From NCBI RefSeq assembly GCF_003719305.1, contig NZ_RARC01000038.1, positions 1-64,000 of the forward strand: DNA of 64,000 nt, in the 5' to 3' direction. How positions within the stretch are numbered: the stretch's first letter is position 1; each line of letters begins with the position of its first letter. Source of the DNA: Mycolicibacterium stellerae. Its GTDB lineage: Bacteria; Actinomycetota; Actinomycetes; Mycobacteriales; Mycobacteriaceae. Shown here in pieces: positions 25,301-33,092 of this stretch. Made by a program: the position numbers and the translations under genes. The notes beneath the pieces were generated by a model. That model was not told where the DNA came from. It did no database searches and saw only the letters and a program-made list of their open reading frames with translations.

Positions 25301-25933
25301 ATGAGTGAGAGCAATCTGCACTCACTGATTCTCGCCTGCGACTTTCGCGTCGACGATGTCGACAGGATGTGGAATTGGATCAAACGCCGTCGCGACAACC
25401 TCGCCTCAATCGGCGCGCATCACGTAGTGCTTTACACGTCGATTTGGGAACCGGGCAGAGTGCTGGTGACAATTGGAATTCGGCATGCCCGATCGATTCG
25501 GGACGTGCTCGGATCCCCCGCGGTATTCGAATGGTTCGATATCGCCGGCCTCGATGACATCCCGCCGATTTTCGGGGGCCAGGTGGTCGAGAAGATCGAT
25601 CTCGACGGGCCGTCCTCGGAAGAACACGTCGGGAGAATAATCGTCGGCGTCATGTCGTCGGTGGACGATGTGGTGGAGCTGATGGACAAGGTGCACGCCG
25701 GGTTGGACCGGTTCCAGCGCGGAGGGGTGCGCAAGATCTGGGTCTACCGCGCGCTCGACGACGGGCAGGAAGTGATGATCCTGCAGGAGATCGACAACGA
25801 GATCAGCGCGCGGCAGTGGATCGATCGCCCCGACGCCGCCGCGGAGTGGATGTCGAACGCGGGGCTGGGCGCCTACCCCACGCACTTCGTCGGCAAGTTC
25901 GCCCATCTCATGAGCATCGACAATAAGAACTGA
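25301..25933 (+). CDS. Unknown protein with two tandem related domains, beside Bfd
   Basis: A 210-residue protein I cannot name. It contains an internal duplication: residues ~15-100 and ~113-207 share a VDDV start, a helix, a strand around HHVVLY / RKIWVYR, an isoleucine-rich strand, then PA...W...AGL...P..F.G. The layout (helix, strands, helix, ~90 residues) suggests two fused dimeric alpha/beta-barrel (ABM/Dabb-like) domains. It is followed after 12 bases by bfd and is divergent from bfrA behind iron boxes. M. tuberculosis has an unknown gene (Rv1874) at a similar place. A role in iron or haem handling is inferred from context. Confidence 0.7.
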   Translation: MSESNLHSLILACDFRVDDVDRMWNWIKRRRDNLASIGAHHVVLYTSIWEPGRVLVTIGIRHARSIRDVLGSPAVFEWFDIAGLDDIPPIFGGQVVEKIDLDGPSSEEHVGRIIVGVMSSVDDVVELMDKVHAGLDRFQRGGVRKIWVYRALDDGQEVMILQEIDNEISARQWIDRPDAAAEWMSNAGLGAYPTHFVGKFAHLMSIDNKN

Positions 25934-25945
25934 TTGGGCCGATAG

Positions 25946-26140
25946 ATGTTCGTCTGTCTTTGCACCGGAGTCACCAGTCACGTGGTGAACGAGTGCGTCG
26001 CCAAGGGCGCCTCGACATCGAAGGAAGTGGCTGCCGCGTGCGGGGCGGGTTCCGACTGCGGACGGTGTAAGCGCACCGTGCGCGCGATCATCGAATCGCA
26101 CTTCGCCAGCAACGGCAGGGCTTCAGCGGCGAGCCGCTAA
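25946..26140 (+). CDS. bfd: Bacterioferritin-associated ferredoxin (Bfd)
   Basis: A 64-residue Bfd: a [2Fe-2S] protein that docks on bacterioferritin near its haem and passes electrons in to reduce and release stored iron. The four ligands are Cys4 and Cys6 (FVCLCTG) and Cys38 and Cys41 (DCGRC), with the family's CxC...CxxC spacing. The C-terminus RASAASR is encoded partly by a tandem 20-base repeat that also carries the stop codon. It lies 12 bases after the tandem-domain gene. Confidence 0.93.
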   Translation: MFVCLCTGVTSHVVNECVAKGASTSKEVAAACGAGSDCGRCKRTVRAIIESHFASNGRASAASR

Positions 26141-26164
26141 TCAAGCTTCAGCGGCGAGCCGCTA
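26120..26164. repeat. Tandem 20-base repeat, each unit a hairpin, spanning two stop codons
   Basis: GCTTCAGCGGCGAGCCGCTA occurs at 26120-26139 and again at 26145-26164. Each copy contains the palindrome AGCGGC-GA-GCCGCT. The first copy ends in the bfd stop and the second ends in the stop of the convergent enoyl-CoA hydratase-like gene. It is probably a duplicated bidirectional terminator. Confidence 0.8.
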
Positions 26165-26926
26165 GTTTGCCCTCCCCCGCTTGTCGGTGAAGGCGGCAAG
26201 CGCGTCGGCGTTGGCGGCGGCGCCCATCAACTCGGCGAAATGCGCATTTTCGCGTTCGGTGGCGGCCTTGATTCCCGCCCTGGACGGCGCCGCGATCGTC
26301 TGCTTGACCGCGATCAGGCTCGGGATCGGTCTGGCGGCAAGGATTTCGGCATGCCTGTGCGCCTCGGGCAGGAGCTCGCCTGGCTCACAAACCCGCCACA
26401 CCAAACCCATCCGCAGCGCCTCTTCGGCTGACACCCACTCCGAGGACATCAGCAGCCACGCCGCATTCTGCCTGCCGATCAACTGGGGCAGAAGATACGA
26501 CGACGCGGCTTCCGGTGCGACGCCCAGGCTGGTGAACGGACACTTCAACCGCGCCTCCGACGACATGAAGACAAGGTCGGCATAGCCGAGAATGGTTGTG
26601 CCGATGCCGACACCGAGCCCGTTGACCGCACAGATGAACGGCTTTGGGAAGTCGGTCAGCGCGTCGATCAGCGACGTGAAGTGGCTGCCCTTGTCGGCGA
26701 GCGCCGGATCGGTGATCCGCGCAGCCATCTCTTTGAGATCGTTTCCGGCGCTGAACGCCCTTCCGCTGCCGGTCAGCAATACCACCGCGACGTCGGGGTC
26801 GTCGGCAGCCTCCCGGATCGCGATCGACGTCGCCTCGTAGAGCGCTTCGTTGAACGCGTTGAGCGCATCCGGCCGGTCGAGCGTAAGTGTCCGTACCCGG
26901 TTGACGTCGCTCTTGCGCAACACCAT
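26162..26926 (-). CDS. Enoyl-CoA hydratase/isomerase family protein
   Basis: A 254-residue crotonase-fold enzyme acting on acyl-CoA. Oxyanion-hole segments are AFSAGNDLKEM and NGLGVGIGTTILG. The sequence FTSLGVAPEAASSYLLPQ has the PExxSS arrangement of Delta3,Delta2-enoyl-CoA isomerases, whose Glu is the base, instead of the hydratase pair of glutamates, so an isomerase is more likely. ATG 26926 has GAGGAG upstream; the frame above it has no coding character. It is the last gene of a minus-strand run starting with the nitrile-hydratase-like genes. Confidence 0.86.
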   Translation of the reverse strand: MVLRKSDVNRVRTLTLDRPDALNAFNEALYEATSIAIREAADDPDVAVVLLTGSGRAFSAGNDLKEMAARITDPALADKGSHFTSLIDALTDFPKPFICAVNGLGVGIGTTILGYADLVFMSSEARLKCPFTSLGVAPEAASSYLLPQLIGRQNAAWLLMSSEWVSAEEALRMGLVWRVCEPGELLPEAHRHAEILAARPIPSLIAVKQTIAAPSRAGIKAATERENAHFAELMGAAANADALAAFTDKRGRAN

Positions 26927-26970
26927 CGTGTGCTCCTCGCGTGCGGCTGTCACGCCAAGCAGCCTAAGCA

Positions 26971-27414
26971 TCAACCGTTGCTGTACACCCGGGTGGGTGC
27001 GACGAGCACCGCCGTACGGCGTTGTTCGGCCATGGTGGCGTCGTAGGCATCCCAATTGTCATGGGTGCCGCCCGCCGCCGTGAACACGCTACGTAACAGC
27101 AGTCGAAGCTGGTCAGCGTCGGCGAGCCAGGATTGCCGATCGTCGGGGCCTGCTAGCTCGGCGTTGCCCTCGACGGTCGCCCACTGCCAGCCGCTGCGGA
27201 ATGTCGCCGCCAGCGCGGGGCGGGCTCGGAGGTTCGCGAGCTTCACCCGGCCGTAGGTGACGAATGCCAGTACGGGACGGCCGTTTTCGGGATGTGTCAA
27301 CACGCCCGCGTTGACCAGGGATGCCTGAATGGTGTTGTCTGCTCGTAGCGTCGAGACGACCGCTAGGCCGCTCTCGTCGCGGGCCAACGCCACCGCCTCG
27401 TCGAGTGTGGTCAT
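26971..27414 (-). CDS. PPOX-class (F420- or FMN-binding) split-barrel protein
   Basis: A 147-residue split-barrel flavin/F420-binding protein of the pyridoxamine-5'-phosphate-oxidase-like group. Typical segments are LAVVSTLRADNTIQASLVNAG, VKLANLRARPALAATFRSG and WATVEGNAELAGPDD. Many mycobacterial members use coenzyme F420 to reduce small molecules. The ATG overlaps the stop of the upstream EthD-like gene (ATGA at 27411-27414), implying translational coupling. Confidence 0.83.
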   Translation of the reverse strand: MTTLDEAVALARDESGLAVVSTLRADNTIQASLVNAGVLTHPENGRPVLAFVTYGRVKLANLRARPALAATFRSGWQWATVEGNAELAGPDDRQSWLADADQLRLLLRSVFTAAGGTHDNWDAYDATMAEQRRTAVLVAPTRVYSNG

Positions 27415-28136
27415 CTGCTCACCTTCTGCTTTCCCTCGTTGAACGGGCTGCGGTACACGTAGCGGCTGGTGGGCACGGTGTCGACGTTCTCATTGGCCCC
27501 GAAGGCGGCGGTGCTGGCGAGCATGCGCTCCATCCGGTCGCGCAGATCGTCGTCGTCGGCCGCCCCGAAGAATGCGTGCAGATCGGAGATCGCCTCGGCG
27601 GGAAAAAGTTCCTCGACGATCGCCGAAATGGCAGGTGCGCCAGCGGTCAGCGCGCGTACCACCGCGTTCTGCGTATAGCCGAATGTGGACTGCGTCTCGA
27701 TCGCCACCGGCGTGTGGTCGACATGCCAGCGTGACAGCCAGGTCGCCTCGTCCAGGTCGGCGGGTCGACGCAGCAGCGCCATATTGGCCAGCCCGGCCGT
27801 GCGCTGACCTGACACGGTCGGTGGTGGTCGCAGCGGCACCGATTCCGTCACCAGGTAGGCCGCGACCTCTTCGCACTCCTTTGCCAGCAGCGCCGTCGCG
27901 GCCTGCAGCTGTGTGCCGTAGGACTGCTGGACCCACACGTTGACGAAGGCGACGACCGGTGGGTCCATCGTCGTGAGTGTCATCAAGGAGTCGCGCACCT
28001 CGGCGTCGCGAACGTTGATCGCGAGGCCGGGGAGACCGATGTCGAGCAGGTCCGCGGCGACGTGTGCGCGCAACCGGGCACACCAGGCGTCGTCGGCGTC
28101 GACTCCGCGCAGAGTGAGGATGACTTTCTCCACCAC
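27411..28136 (-). CDS. EthD-domain-like protein
   Basis: A 241-residue protein with the ferredoxin-like EthD/Dabb fold in its second half: ANMALLRRPADLDEATWLSRWHVDHTPVA is the EthD signature (W...H..HTPLA). The first half has a similar strand-helix pattern, so it is probably a two-repeat barrel. EthD proteins accompany oxygenase systems without a settled function. It sits 36 bases below the nitrile-hydratase activator gene and overlaps the PPOX gene by 4 bases. Confidence 0.75.
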   Translation of the reverse strand: MVEKVILTLRGVDADDAWCARLRAHVAADLLDIGLPGLAINVRDAEVRDSLMTLTTMDPPVVAFVNVWVQQSYGTQLQAATALLAKECEEVAAYLVTESVPLRPPPTVSGQRTAGLANMALLRRPADLDEATWLSRWHVDHTPVAIETQSTFGYTQNAVVRALTAGAPAISAIVEELFPAEAISDLHAFFGAADDDDLRDRMERMLASTAAFGANENVDTVPTSRYVYRSPFNEGKQKVSR

Positions 28137-28172
28137 CCGAACCTAGCCGGAATCCCTGCGCGCGGGGTGGGC

Positions 28173-28538
28173 TCACGCCTCGAGGCGCTCGCGGATGTTG
28201 GCGAGCCGTTGTCTCAGCTCGGCTTCGTCGATGATGCCGCGGGCCACCAAGGAGTGGGCCAGCGAGACCAGTTGGCTTTCCGGATAGGGCAGATCTGCGT
28301 AGAGGGTCGCCGAGAGTTCGTCCTCCTCGTCGCGTCGTTGCTTGAAATCGGGGACGTCGGTGTCACACGCCGCCCGGTCGAGCGCGTCGCACATTCCGTC
28401 CAGGCTCGTCTTCCACGGCGGCACAGGGTTTTCGACACCCCACTTGGCGGCCATCTCCGACCAGACCTGATTGCGTTCGACGATTTCGTCCAGCGGTGCG
28501 ATCCGGGACGGTTCTTCTGCGGCGTTGTCTTCTGTCAT
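28173..28538 (-). CDS. Nitrile hydratase / thiocyanate hydrolase activator-like protein
   Basis: A 121-residue protein resembling the small accessory/activator proteins encoded after nitrile hydratase or thiocyanate hydrolase subunits. These are homologous to the N-terminal half of the beta subunit and help load cobalt. Recognisable parts are VWSEMAAKWGVENPVPPWKTSLDGMCDAL and the helical C-terminus LVSLAHSLVARGIIDEAELR. The ATG overlaps the alpha-subunit stop (ATGA, 28535-28538), so it is co-translated with its client. Confidence 0.72.
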   Translation of the reverse strand: MTEDNAAEEPSRIAPLDEIVERNQVWSEMAAKWGVENPVPPWKTSLDGMCDALDRAACDTDVPDFKQRRDEEDELSATLYADLPYPESQLVSLAHSLVARGIIDEAELRQRLANIRERLEA

Positions 28539-29248
28539 CCGCCCGTCCAGGGGTGCAGTGCCGGTCGGGTGTCGACGATCGCGTTGGTGGTCACGCCGGC
28601 CTTCGGCAGCGCGACACCGATGAGGCAGTCGCGGGTGATGATCTCGACCAACTGCTCCTCGGTCCAATCCTCGGTGCCTTCGGGCCGCATCGGCATCACC
28701 ATGAACCGGTGCTTTTGGTTCGAATCCTGGACGTGGACGGTGATGTCGTCGGGCAGGTAGAGCCCGAACTCCGCCAGAACCTGGCGCGGCCAGCGGACCA
28801 GACGCCGACGATAATTCGGTGTCCGGTACCACTCCGGGGAGTTGCCCAGGATCGGCCGCGGGTAGCACGAGCACAACGCGCACACGATCACGTTGTGCAC
28901 CGTCGGGGTGTTGGCGAGGATCGCGAACGCTGTGAAATCGCTTGGCGTGCCCCACCCGGTCGGGTGCAGCCAATCGACGCCGACCTCCTTGCTGGCCGTC
29001 ATCGGTTCGGCCAGCGCCAGCTTCTTGAATTCAGGATCCAGCCACGCCTTGGCCACCAGATGAGCCGCCGGTGTGATCCCGATGTGCTCGGCGAACTCGG
29101 TCATCCGGCGGTGTTCCTCGGCGGTGAAGATGCCCTTCTCGATGCACAGCTCGCGCAGCGCGATCTCGAGGACCTCGAAGTCGGTGATCTCGTCGACCAT
29201 CGGCGCGACGGTGCGGTCGTGATCGTGGTCATGACTGTGGTCAGACAC
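28535..29248 (-). CDS. Cobalt-type nitrile hydratase alpha / thiocyanate hydrolase gamma subunit
   Basis: A 237-residue metal-centre subunit. The claw motif VCALCSC is at 122-128, with Cys123, Cys126, Ser127 and Cys128 as ligands; two Cys are normally oxidised to sulfenic/sulfinic acids. It hydrates nitriles to amides or, in the thiocyanate branch, hydrolyses SCN- to carbonyl sulfide and ammonia. The WYRTPNYRRR segment after the motif and the fused beta gene make the thiocyanate branch attractive. The N-terminus MSDHSHDHDHDR is rich in His and Asp and may bind metal. GTG 29248 has AAAGGAG upstream, 21 bases below the beta gene. Confidence 0.85.
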   Translation of the reverse strand: MSDHSHDHDHDRTVAPMVDEITDFEVLEIALRELCIEKGIFTAEEHRRMTEFAEHIGITPAAHLVAKAWLDPEFKKLALAEPMTASKEVGVDWLHPTGWGTPSDFTAFAILANTPTVHNVIVCALCSCYPRPILGNSPEWYRTPNYRRRLVRWPRQVLAEFGLYLPDDITVHVQDSNQKHRFMVMPMRPEGTEDWTEEQLVEIITRDCLIGVALPKAGVTTNAIVDTRPALHPWTGG

Positions 29249-29269
29249 GCGAACTCCTTTCCGGACGGC

Positions 29270-30106
29270 TCATTGGGCGGCTCGCAGCCAGTGTTCGGGA
29301 ATCTCGGTGGAGATAACGTCGTCGGCTGTTCCCGTGTAGCCGTACCAAAGGTCGGCCATGTTGAAGCGGACGATATAAAACCATTCGGCCTGCGCGGGCC
29401 GGTCCCACGTCTCGTCCTCGGCGGCGGGGCTTTCGTACGCCACCGTCTCGATCTCGCCGGTCGCGCCACGGACATACGCCGGCGTGCGGGTGTAGAAGAT
29501 CACCGGAAGCTCGCGCACCACAACGGTATCGCCGACCTTGAACTTCGGCGTTCCAGCCTGCCCGGCAAACATCTGCGGGTCACCTTTACCGGCAGCCTCC
29601 TCGGCGTGGTTGTTGCGCTTGACCCCCGAACCGTCCCCCTCCGACTTCGGCTTGGCTTCCAGCTTCTTGCCGTCGAGCCCGCCCGCGTATCGCTCCTGGA
29701 CTTCGGCCATGCGCTCGCTCAACTCGGTCAGGCCGATGTGGTGCTTCTCGACCAGGACGCGCGCGACGGCCAGCAGCCAGCGCCCGTAGTACGGCAGCCC
29801 CAGGTATTCGGCCCGGCCGACGTCGACGTTGCCCATCCGGCGGCGCTCCTCGGACAGCCAGATGCCGCGCCAGCCGAGTGTTTCGCAGAGGATGTAGGTC
29901 TCTTCCTCCCACTGCTCGTACTGCTTGTTCTCGTACTTCATCGGCGCACACGGCTCGCCGCCGACGTCATGGACCGGCTTGAGGTAGGCCGTGATCCGGT
30001 GATGATCAAGCATGTCCGGTGTCGGTGCATCCGGAAGTTCCGGATACGACGATTTCAGCCGGGCCACCAGGTCGAGTTGAGTTGCTCGCTCCGCGGCCGT
30101 ACTCAT
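29270..30106 (-). CDS. Nitrile hydratase beta subunit-like (fused thiocyanate-hydrolase beta+alpha type)
   Basis: A 278-residue partner subunit. Residues ~1-150 are the helical half (VHDVGGEP; QWEEETYILCETLGWRGIW; YGRWLLAVARVLVEKHHIG). After a charged Lys/Gly/Asp linker (~155-185), residues ~190-278 form the SH3-like barrel (KFKVGDTVVVRELP, FYTRTPAYVRGATG, WFYIVRFNMADLWYGYTG). In thiocyanate hydrolase these halves are separate subunits; in nitrile hydratases they are one beta chain. ATG 30106 has GAAGGGAG upstream. It is the first gene of the operon. Confidence 0.83.
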   Translation of the reverse strand: MSTAAERATQLDLVARLKSSYPELPDAPTPDMLDHHRITAYLKPVHDVGGEPCAPMKYENKQYEQWEEETYILCETLGWRGIWLSEERRRMGNVDVGRAEYLGLPYYGRWLLAVARVLVEKHHIGLTELSERMAEVQERYAGGLDGKKLEAKPKSEGDGSGVKRNNHAEEAAGKGDPQMFAGQAGTPKFKVGDTVVVRELPVIFYTRTPAYVRGATGEIETVAYESPAAEDETWDRPAQAEWFYIVRFNMADLWYGYTGTADDVISTEIPEHWLRAAQ

Positions 30107-30350
30107 GCGACTCCCTTCGTGCGCAGCCGACGTCGAGCCGGTACGCAACAGCTAATTGGAAAACCTCGTGGGTGACATCCCGTGATCTGAATCGATAGCC
30201 GACTCTATCGCCGAATGGTTGCTGGTGCACGGAAATTCGGGTGGGTCGGCCCGCGGTTATCCCCACCGCGGACAGGTGATGCATGCATCGTGACGCACGG
30301 CTCGGGCCCACTTCACCCGGATGCGACGGCGGCCGGGTGAGAATGATCGG

Positions 30351-32354
30351 GTGACCAAGGCTCTGGCGCTCCGACTGCACCTGCCGGACAACGGCGCTGT
30401 TGCGCGGAGCCTGCTCGGCGTTCTGGTCCTGACGGCGGCCGCCCTGCTCTGGGGGCCTGCGGGTGCGGCGACCTCGACCGCCGCGGCAGGGGCTATCGCG
30501 GGCGCTATCGCGCTGCAGGACAACCCGCTCGGCCGGATTCCCATCATGCTCGCTGTCTCCGTCGAGCTGGGAATCGCCGTGTTGGCCGGCGGGGTCACCG
30601 CCGGCCACAGCCTCGTATTCGTCGTCGTGATCGCACTGTGGTGCTTCTTCGCGGGCATGCAGTGGGCGGTCGGCGCACCGGCCGGGCTCCTCGCCGGGGC
30701 GTCGGGTCTGCTGTTGGTCATCCAGCACCCCCAGCCGGCCCTGGCTGCGCTCGCGTCCGCCCTCTTCGCCGTGGTCGCCGGTCTGACGCAAGCCGCGCTC
30801 ATCGCGGTGTGGCCGCCCCGGCGGTGGCGGGTCGAACGCGAAGCCCTCACCAAGGTGTACCGGTCGCTGAGCACAGACGCGCGGCAGCTGGCCAGCGAGC
30901 CAACGGCGAAGGTCGACGCGTCGCCACTACTGGAATGCAAGGAAGCGTTCAGTACCACCGAGACCCAGTCGAGCCGCCGCACTTCGGCGTACCGGGACTG
31001 GCACGCGCTGCCCGAGCAGATCGCCAAGACATTGATGGCGTTTCGGGGCAAGGCCGCCGGCCAGGACCCGGTCGGCGACGTGCTGACGGCGGCGTCGGAC
31101 ATGCTCGCGGCGATCGCCGGACAGAGCCGCACGGCCCGGCGGGACGCGGAATACGCACTAAAGGGCGTTGACGCAGCCGTCGCAGCGGTGGCCATCTCGG
31201 ACGCCCCGGTGGCGCAGCGCCTTTCCCGCCAACTCCACCGCGCGAACGCGCTGCGCTTCGGCCGACGCAGTCCGACCGAGTGGACCGGCGCGCTCAGATC
31301 GGCGTTCGACGTCGCAGTCGGACATATCGACAGGAAATCGCCGATATCACGTCACGCTGTGCGGCTCGCAGGCGCTGCCGCCTGCGGTACCGCCATCGCG
31401 CACTTCGGCGATGTGCCTGCGGGCTATTGGATTCCGATGACAGTGCTGCTCGTGATGCGACCCGAGACCGCCCACACCTACACCCGGTGCGTCGGTCGCG
31501 TCGGGGGCATCTGCGTCGGTGTCGTGGTCGCCTCTGCGGTCACGCTCGTTTGGCAGCCAACCGGTTTTGCCGCAGCGATTCTCGCGGTGCTGTTTCTCGG
31601 AATCACACATGCGGTGTCCACGTTGGGCTACGTCGCGGTGACGGCCGCCTTCGGCGCGACGATCGTGTTGCTCCTCGACATCACCGACGCGTCATCGTCG
31701 GTCAGCGACCTGCTTTTCGCGGTGGTTATCGGCGGCGCCCTCACGGTGCTTTTCCACGTCGTGGTCCCCGATGACGCGCTGATCCGGCTGCGCCAACGCG
31801 CAGGCGAGCTGCTGAAGACCGAGATTGACTATGCCGCAACCGTTATCAAGGCATTCGTGCACGACCTCGACCACCCGTCGGATGCGCTCGCCACAGCGTG
31901 GCAACGGGCGTTCCGGGCCAGGGCGGCGTTCGAAGCCGCCGCTGGGGCCACCCGAGTCGAGTCGCGGGAGTTGCGGCGTTGGCTGAGGTCGTTTCGCGCG
32001 GGCCTGAATGCCGTCACGACATCGTGCACCGCGCTGGAACAAAGCCTGCCGCCGCACCCGTCCGCGGCGCTGAGCCGTGAGTTCGTGTTGGCCGTGGACG
32101 ACTACGTCGAGGCGTTGCGCGGTGATCCCCCGACTCCCGCTACCCCGTGGGGCATCGACACTCTGCCGTTGGTGGCCGCCGACCAGCAACTGCATGACGC
32201 CGCGACACATATCGACGACGGCGCCGCACGCGTTCTCGTCGCCGAGACCGGCACGATCACCCGCAGCCTGGTGAGTATTGCCGCCGACACCCACGACGCC
32301 GCAACGCCAAGAGCAGGCGGCTTCAGTTCTGGTTCTCGTCGCGAGCCCACTTAG
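30351..32354 (+). CDS. FUSC-family membrane protein (aromatic-acid exporter-like)
   Basis: A 667-residue protein with the FUSC (fusaric-acid-resistance-like) plan: two blocks of about six membrane helices (~25-160 and ~345-480), each followed by a soluble helical region. Characteristic residues are GYWIPMTVLLVMRPETAHTYTRCVGRVGG at the second block's start. It is predicted to export aromatic or other organic acids. GTG 30351 is the likely start. The last 32 bases overlap the convergent thioesterase gene. The 244-base gap before it, which faces the divergent nitrile-hydratase-like operon, holds no gene. Confidence 0.82.
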   Translation: MTKALALRLHLPDNGAVARSLLGVLVLTAAALLWGPAGAATSTAAAGAIAGAIALQDNPLGRIPIMLAVSVELGIAVLAGGVTAGHSLVFVVVIALWCFFAGMQWAVGAPAGLLAGASGLLLVIQHPQPALAALASALFAVVAGLTQAALIAVWPPRRWRVEREALTKVYRSLSTDARQLASEPTAKVDASPLLECKEAFSTTETQSSRRTSAYRDWHALPEQIAKTLMAFRGKAAGQDPVGDVLTAASDMLAAIAGQSRTARRDAEYALKGVDAAVAAVAISDAPVAQRLSRQLHRANALRFGRRSPTEWTGALRSAFDVAVGHIDRKSPISRHAVRLAGAAACGTAIAHFGDVPAGYWIPMTVLLVMRPETAHTYTRCVGRVGGICVGVVVASAVTLVWQPTGFAAAILAVLFLGITHAVSTLGYVAVTAAFGATIVLLLDITDASSSVSDLLFAVVIGGALTVLFHVVVPDDALIRLRQRAGELLKTEIDYAATVIKAFVHDLDHPSDALATAWQRAFRARAAFEAAAGATRVESRELRRWLRSFRAGLNAVTTSCTALEQSLPPHPSAALSREFVLAVDDYVEALRGDPPTPATPWGIDTLPLVAADQQLHDAATHIDDGAARVLVAETGTITRSLVSIAADTHDAATPRAGGFSSGSRREPT

Positions 32355-32961
32355 GCGTGATGAACACGCCCTCGGCTTCGACGGTCACGCCGTCTTCGTC
32401 GGAGAGATGGCCGACGACATGGGTCTTCACGCCCTCGGTCCGGTCGATTCGCGCCTCGGCGTGCAGCCGGCCCAGCCGCGTCGTGCGCAGGTAGCGCATC
32501 GTGATGGTGCCGGTGAACCGGGGTGTTATCCCGTCGCTGGCCGCCTCGCCGAGTAGGTGATCGAGCACCAGGGCCGAGATTCCGCCGTGCACGTGACCGG
32601 GCGGACCTTCGTATGGCGCACCCACGACGAAATCGGTGAACGTACCTCCCGCTTCGTCGCGCTGGATCACCAGCGGCGGGGCGATCGCGTTGCGGATGCC
32701 GACGACGGGGTTGCCCCACGCCATCCGGTCGCCCCCGGTGGTGTAGCGCACCCCGAACGCGCCGTCGATCTGCCGTTCCCGCAACCGAGCTGTCAATGCG
32801 TCGATCTGCGCTTTGACCGCCGCCACTTCCTCGGCGTCGACCTCCGTGCGAATCGTCGCGTCGACCAAGTCGCGGACCGATTCGGTGAGCGGCTCGTAGA
32901 CCTCTGCCATCCGGTCGACTTCGTCGGAAGTCAGGTCCCCGATGTGGGTGAACTCGAGCAC
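32323..32961 (-). CDS. PaaI-type acyl-CoA thioesterase
   Basis: A 212-residue protein with an N-terminal helical segment (~1-70) and a hot-dog fold domain with PPGHVHGGISALVLDHLLG, the PaaI-type HGG catalytic signature, followed by FTGTITMRYLRTTRLG. It likely releases CoA from acyl- or aryl-CoA. GTG 32961 starts eight bases from a KstR-like palindrome (32969-32985), suggesting control with lipid or steroid catabolism. Its 3' end overlaps the convergent FUSC gene. Confidence 0.85.
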   Translation of the reverse strand: MLEFTHIGDLTSDEVDRMAEVYEPLTESVRDLVDATIRTEVDAEEVAAVKAQIDALTARLRERQIDGAFGVRYTTGGDRMAWGNPVVGIRNAIAPPLVIQRDEAGGTFTDFVVGAPYEGPPGHVHGGISALVLDHLLGEAASDGITPRFTGTITMRYLRTTRLGRLHAEARIDRTEGVKTHVVGHLSDEDGVTVEAEGVFITPKWARDENQN

Positions 32962-32968
32962 CCAAAAA

Positions 32969-32985
32969 CTAGAACATGTTTCTAG
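32969..32985. promoter_or_regulatory. KstR-like operator candidate (CTAGAACATGTTTCTAG)
   Basis: A near-palindrome directly upstream of the thioesterase start. On the minus strand AGAAACATGTTCTA fits TnnAACnnGTTnnA at all fixed positions but the first. It could cover the promoter. It could also serve another TetR-family regulator of similar specificity. Confidence 0.45.
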
Positions 32986-33092
32986 GTGGAAGTCGAATCA
33001 CGCCCGCGCGCTGACGCGAACCCGAACCAGGTGTGCCGATTTCCAGCCCGGCACCAGCCGACCGTCGACCTGATCGGGAATCGGTGGGCAAC

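Noticed and set aside
26120..26164. CRISPR-like repeat
   Set aside because: There are only two copies, 5 bases apart, without spacers or cas genes.
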